Assembly: GCA_019423005.1 (NCBI GenBank)
Contig: JAHZCF010000003.1
Location: 1 to 12,499, forward strand
Origin: Haemophilus sp.
GTDB taxonomy: Bacteria; Pseudomonadota; Gammaproteobacteria; Enterobacterales; Pasteurellaceae
DNA length: 12,499 nucleotides
Direction: 5' to 3'
A program made the translations under genes and the position numbers. A model generated the notes under the pieces. It did no database searches. It was not told the DNA's origin and was given only the letters and a program-made list of their open reading frames with translations. Of this stretch, positions 12,314-12,499 are shown in pieces (the first letter of the stretch is position 1; every line of letters begins with the position of its first letter).

Positions 12314-12499
12314 ATGAAAAATATCAACCCAACCAATACACAAGCTTGGAAAGCACTTGAAGCTCATCAATCTCAGCTGGCTAATACCACGATTGCTGAT
12401 TTGTTCAAACAAGAACAAAATCGTTTTAACGATTATTCTTTAAGTTTTGAAAATCAAATCTTAGTGGATTTTTCAAAAAATAAAATTAACCAAGAAACC
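12314..12499 (+). CDS. pgi: Glucose-6-phosphate isomerase, N-terminal part (cut by window edge)
   Basis: The first 62 codons of a gene running off the right edge, beginning MKNINPTNTQAWKALEAHQS and containing DYSLSFENQILVDFSKNKI (about 41-59). This matches the start of bacterial Pgi, where the D-[FY]-S...LDYSKN-like segment is conserved; here LVDFSKN. The enzyme interconverts glucose-6-phosphate and fructose-6-phosphate in glycolysis and gluconeogenesis. AGGA at 12303-12306 is 7 nt before the ATG. The position after dnaB and alr is the order recalled for H. influenzae, which supports the call. Active-site residues lie outside the window. Confidence 0.93.
   Translation, partial: MKNINPTNTQAWKALEAHQSQLANTTIADLFKQEQNRFNDYSLSFENQILVDFSKNKINQET

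Overview
The window looks like a chromosome segment of a Haemophilus-type Pasteurellaceae. It is AT-rich and carries seven exact copies of the 9-bp Hin-type DNA uptake sequence (AAGTGCGGT or its complement). The right-hand gene order pykA-dnaB-alr-pgi is, from memory, that of Haemophilus influenzae. Species cannot be fixed from the sequence alone; H. influenzae, H. haemolyticus, H. parainfluenzae or a close relative all fit.

Layout. Positions 1 to about 7930 are read on the minus strand and positions 8159 to the end on the plus strand, with a divergent intergenic region (7931-8158) between. From left to right: the N-terminal part of an NfsB-like nitroreductase (cut by the window edge); a tightly overlapping three-gene cell-surface operon transcribed right to left (Wzx-like flippase, polysaccharide pyruvyl transferase, ElyC/YdcF-type DUF218 membrane protein); a Rho-independent terminator; an SbmA/BacA/YddA-type ABC transporter with fused ATPase; a second terminator; a TonB-dependent siderophore-type receptor with a compact regulated promoter; a tRNA-Val(GAC) with its own promoter and terminator; then pykA (pyruvate kinase II), a terminator, dnaB (replicative helicase), alr (alanine racemase) and the start of pgi (glucose-6-phosphate isomerase).

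How the parts fit. The receptor and the ABC transporter look like an outer- plus inner-membrane uptake (or uptake/export) pair without a periplasmic binding protein. The receptor promoter has a Fur-like box next to the -35 and a perfect 14-bp palindrome of LacI/PurR type filling the -35/-10 spacer, which suggests iron plus a second signal. The flippase and pyruvyl transferase suggest modification and export of a lipid-linked glycan, but no glycosyltransferase lies beside them; the DUF218 protein may relate to lipid-carrier or envelope homeostasis. The right half is housekeeping.

No insertion sequence, CRISPR array, prophage gene or obviously novel defence system is visible. The most interesting points are the dual-operator receptor promoter, the receptor/SbmA-like pairing, the orphan flippase-pyruvyl transferase operon, and the recurrent in-frame use of uptake sequences to encode Thr-Ala-Leu in hydrophobic segments.
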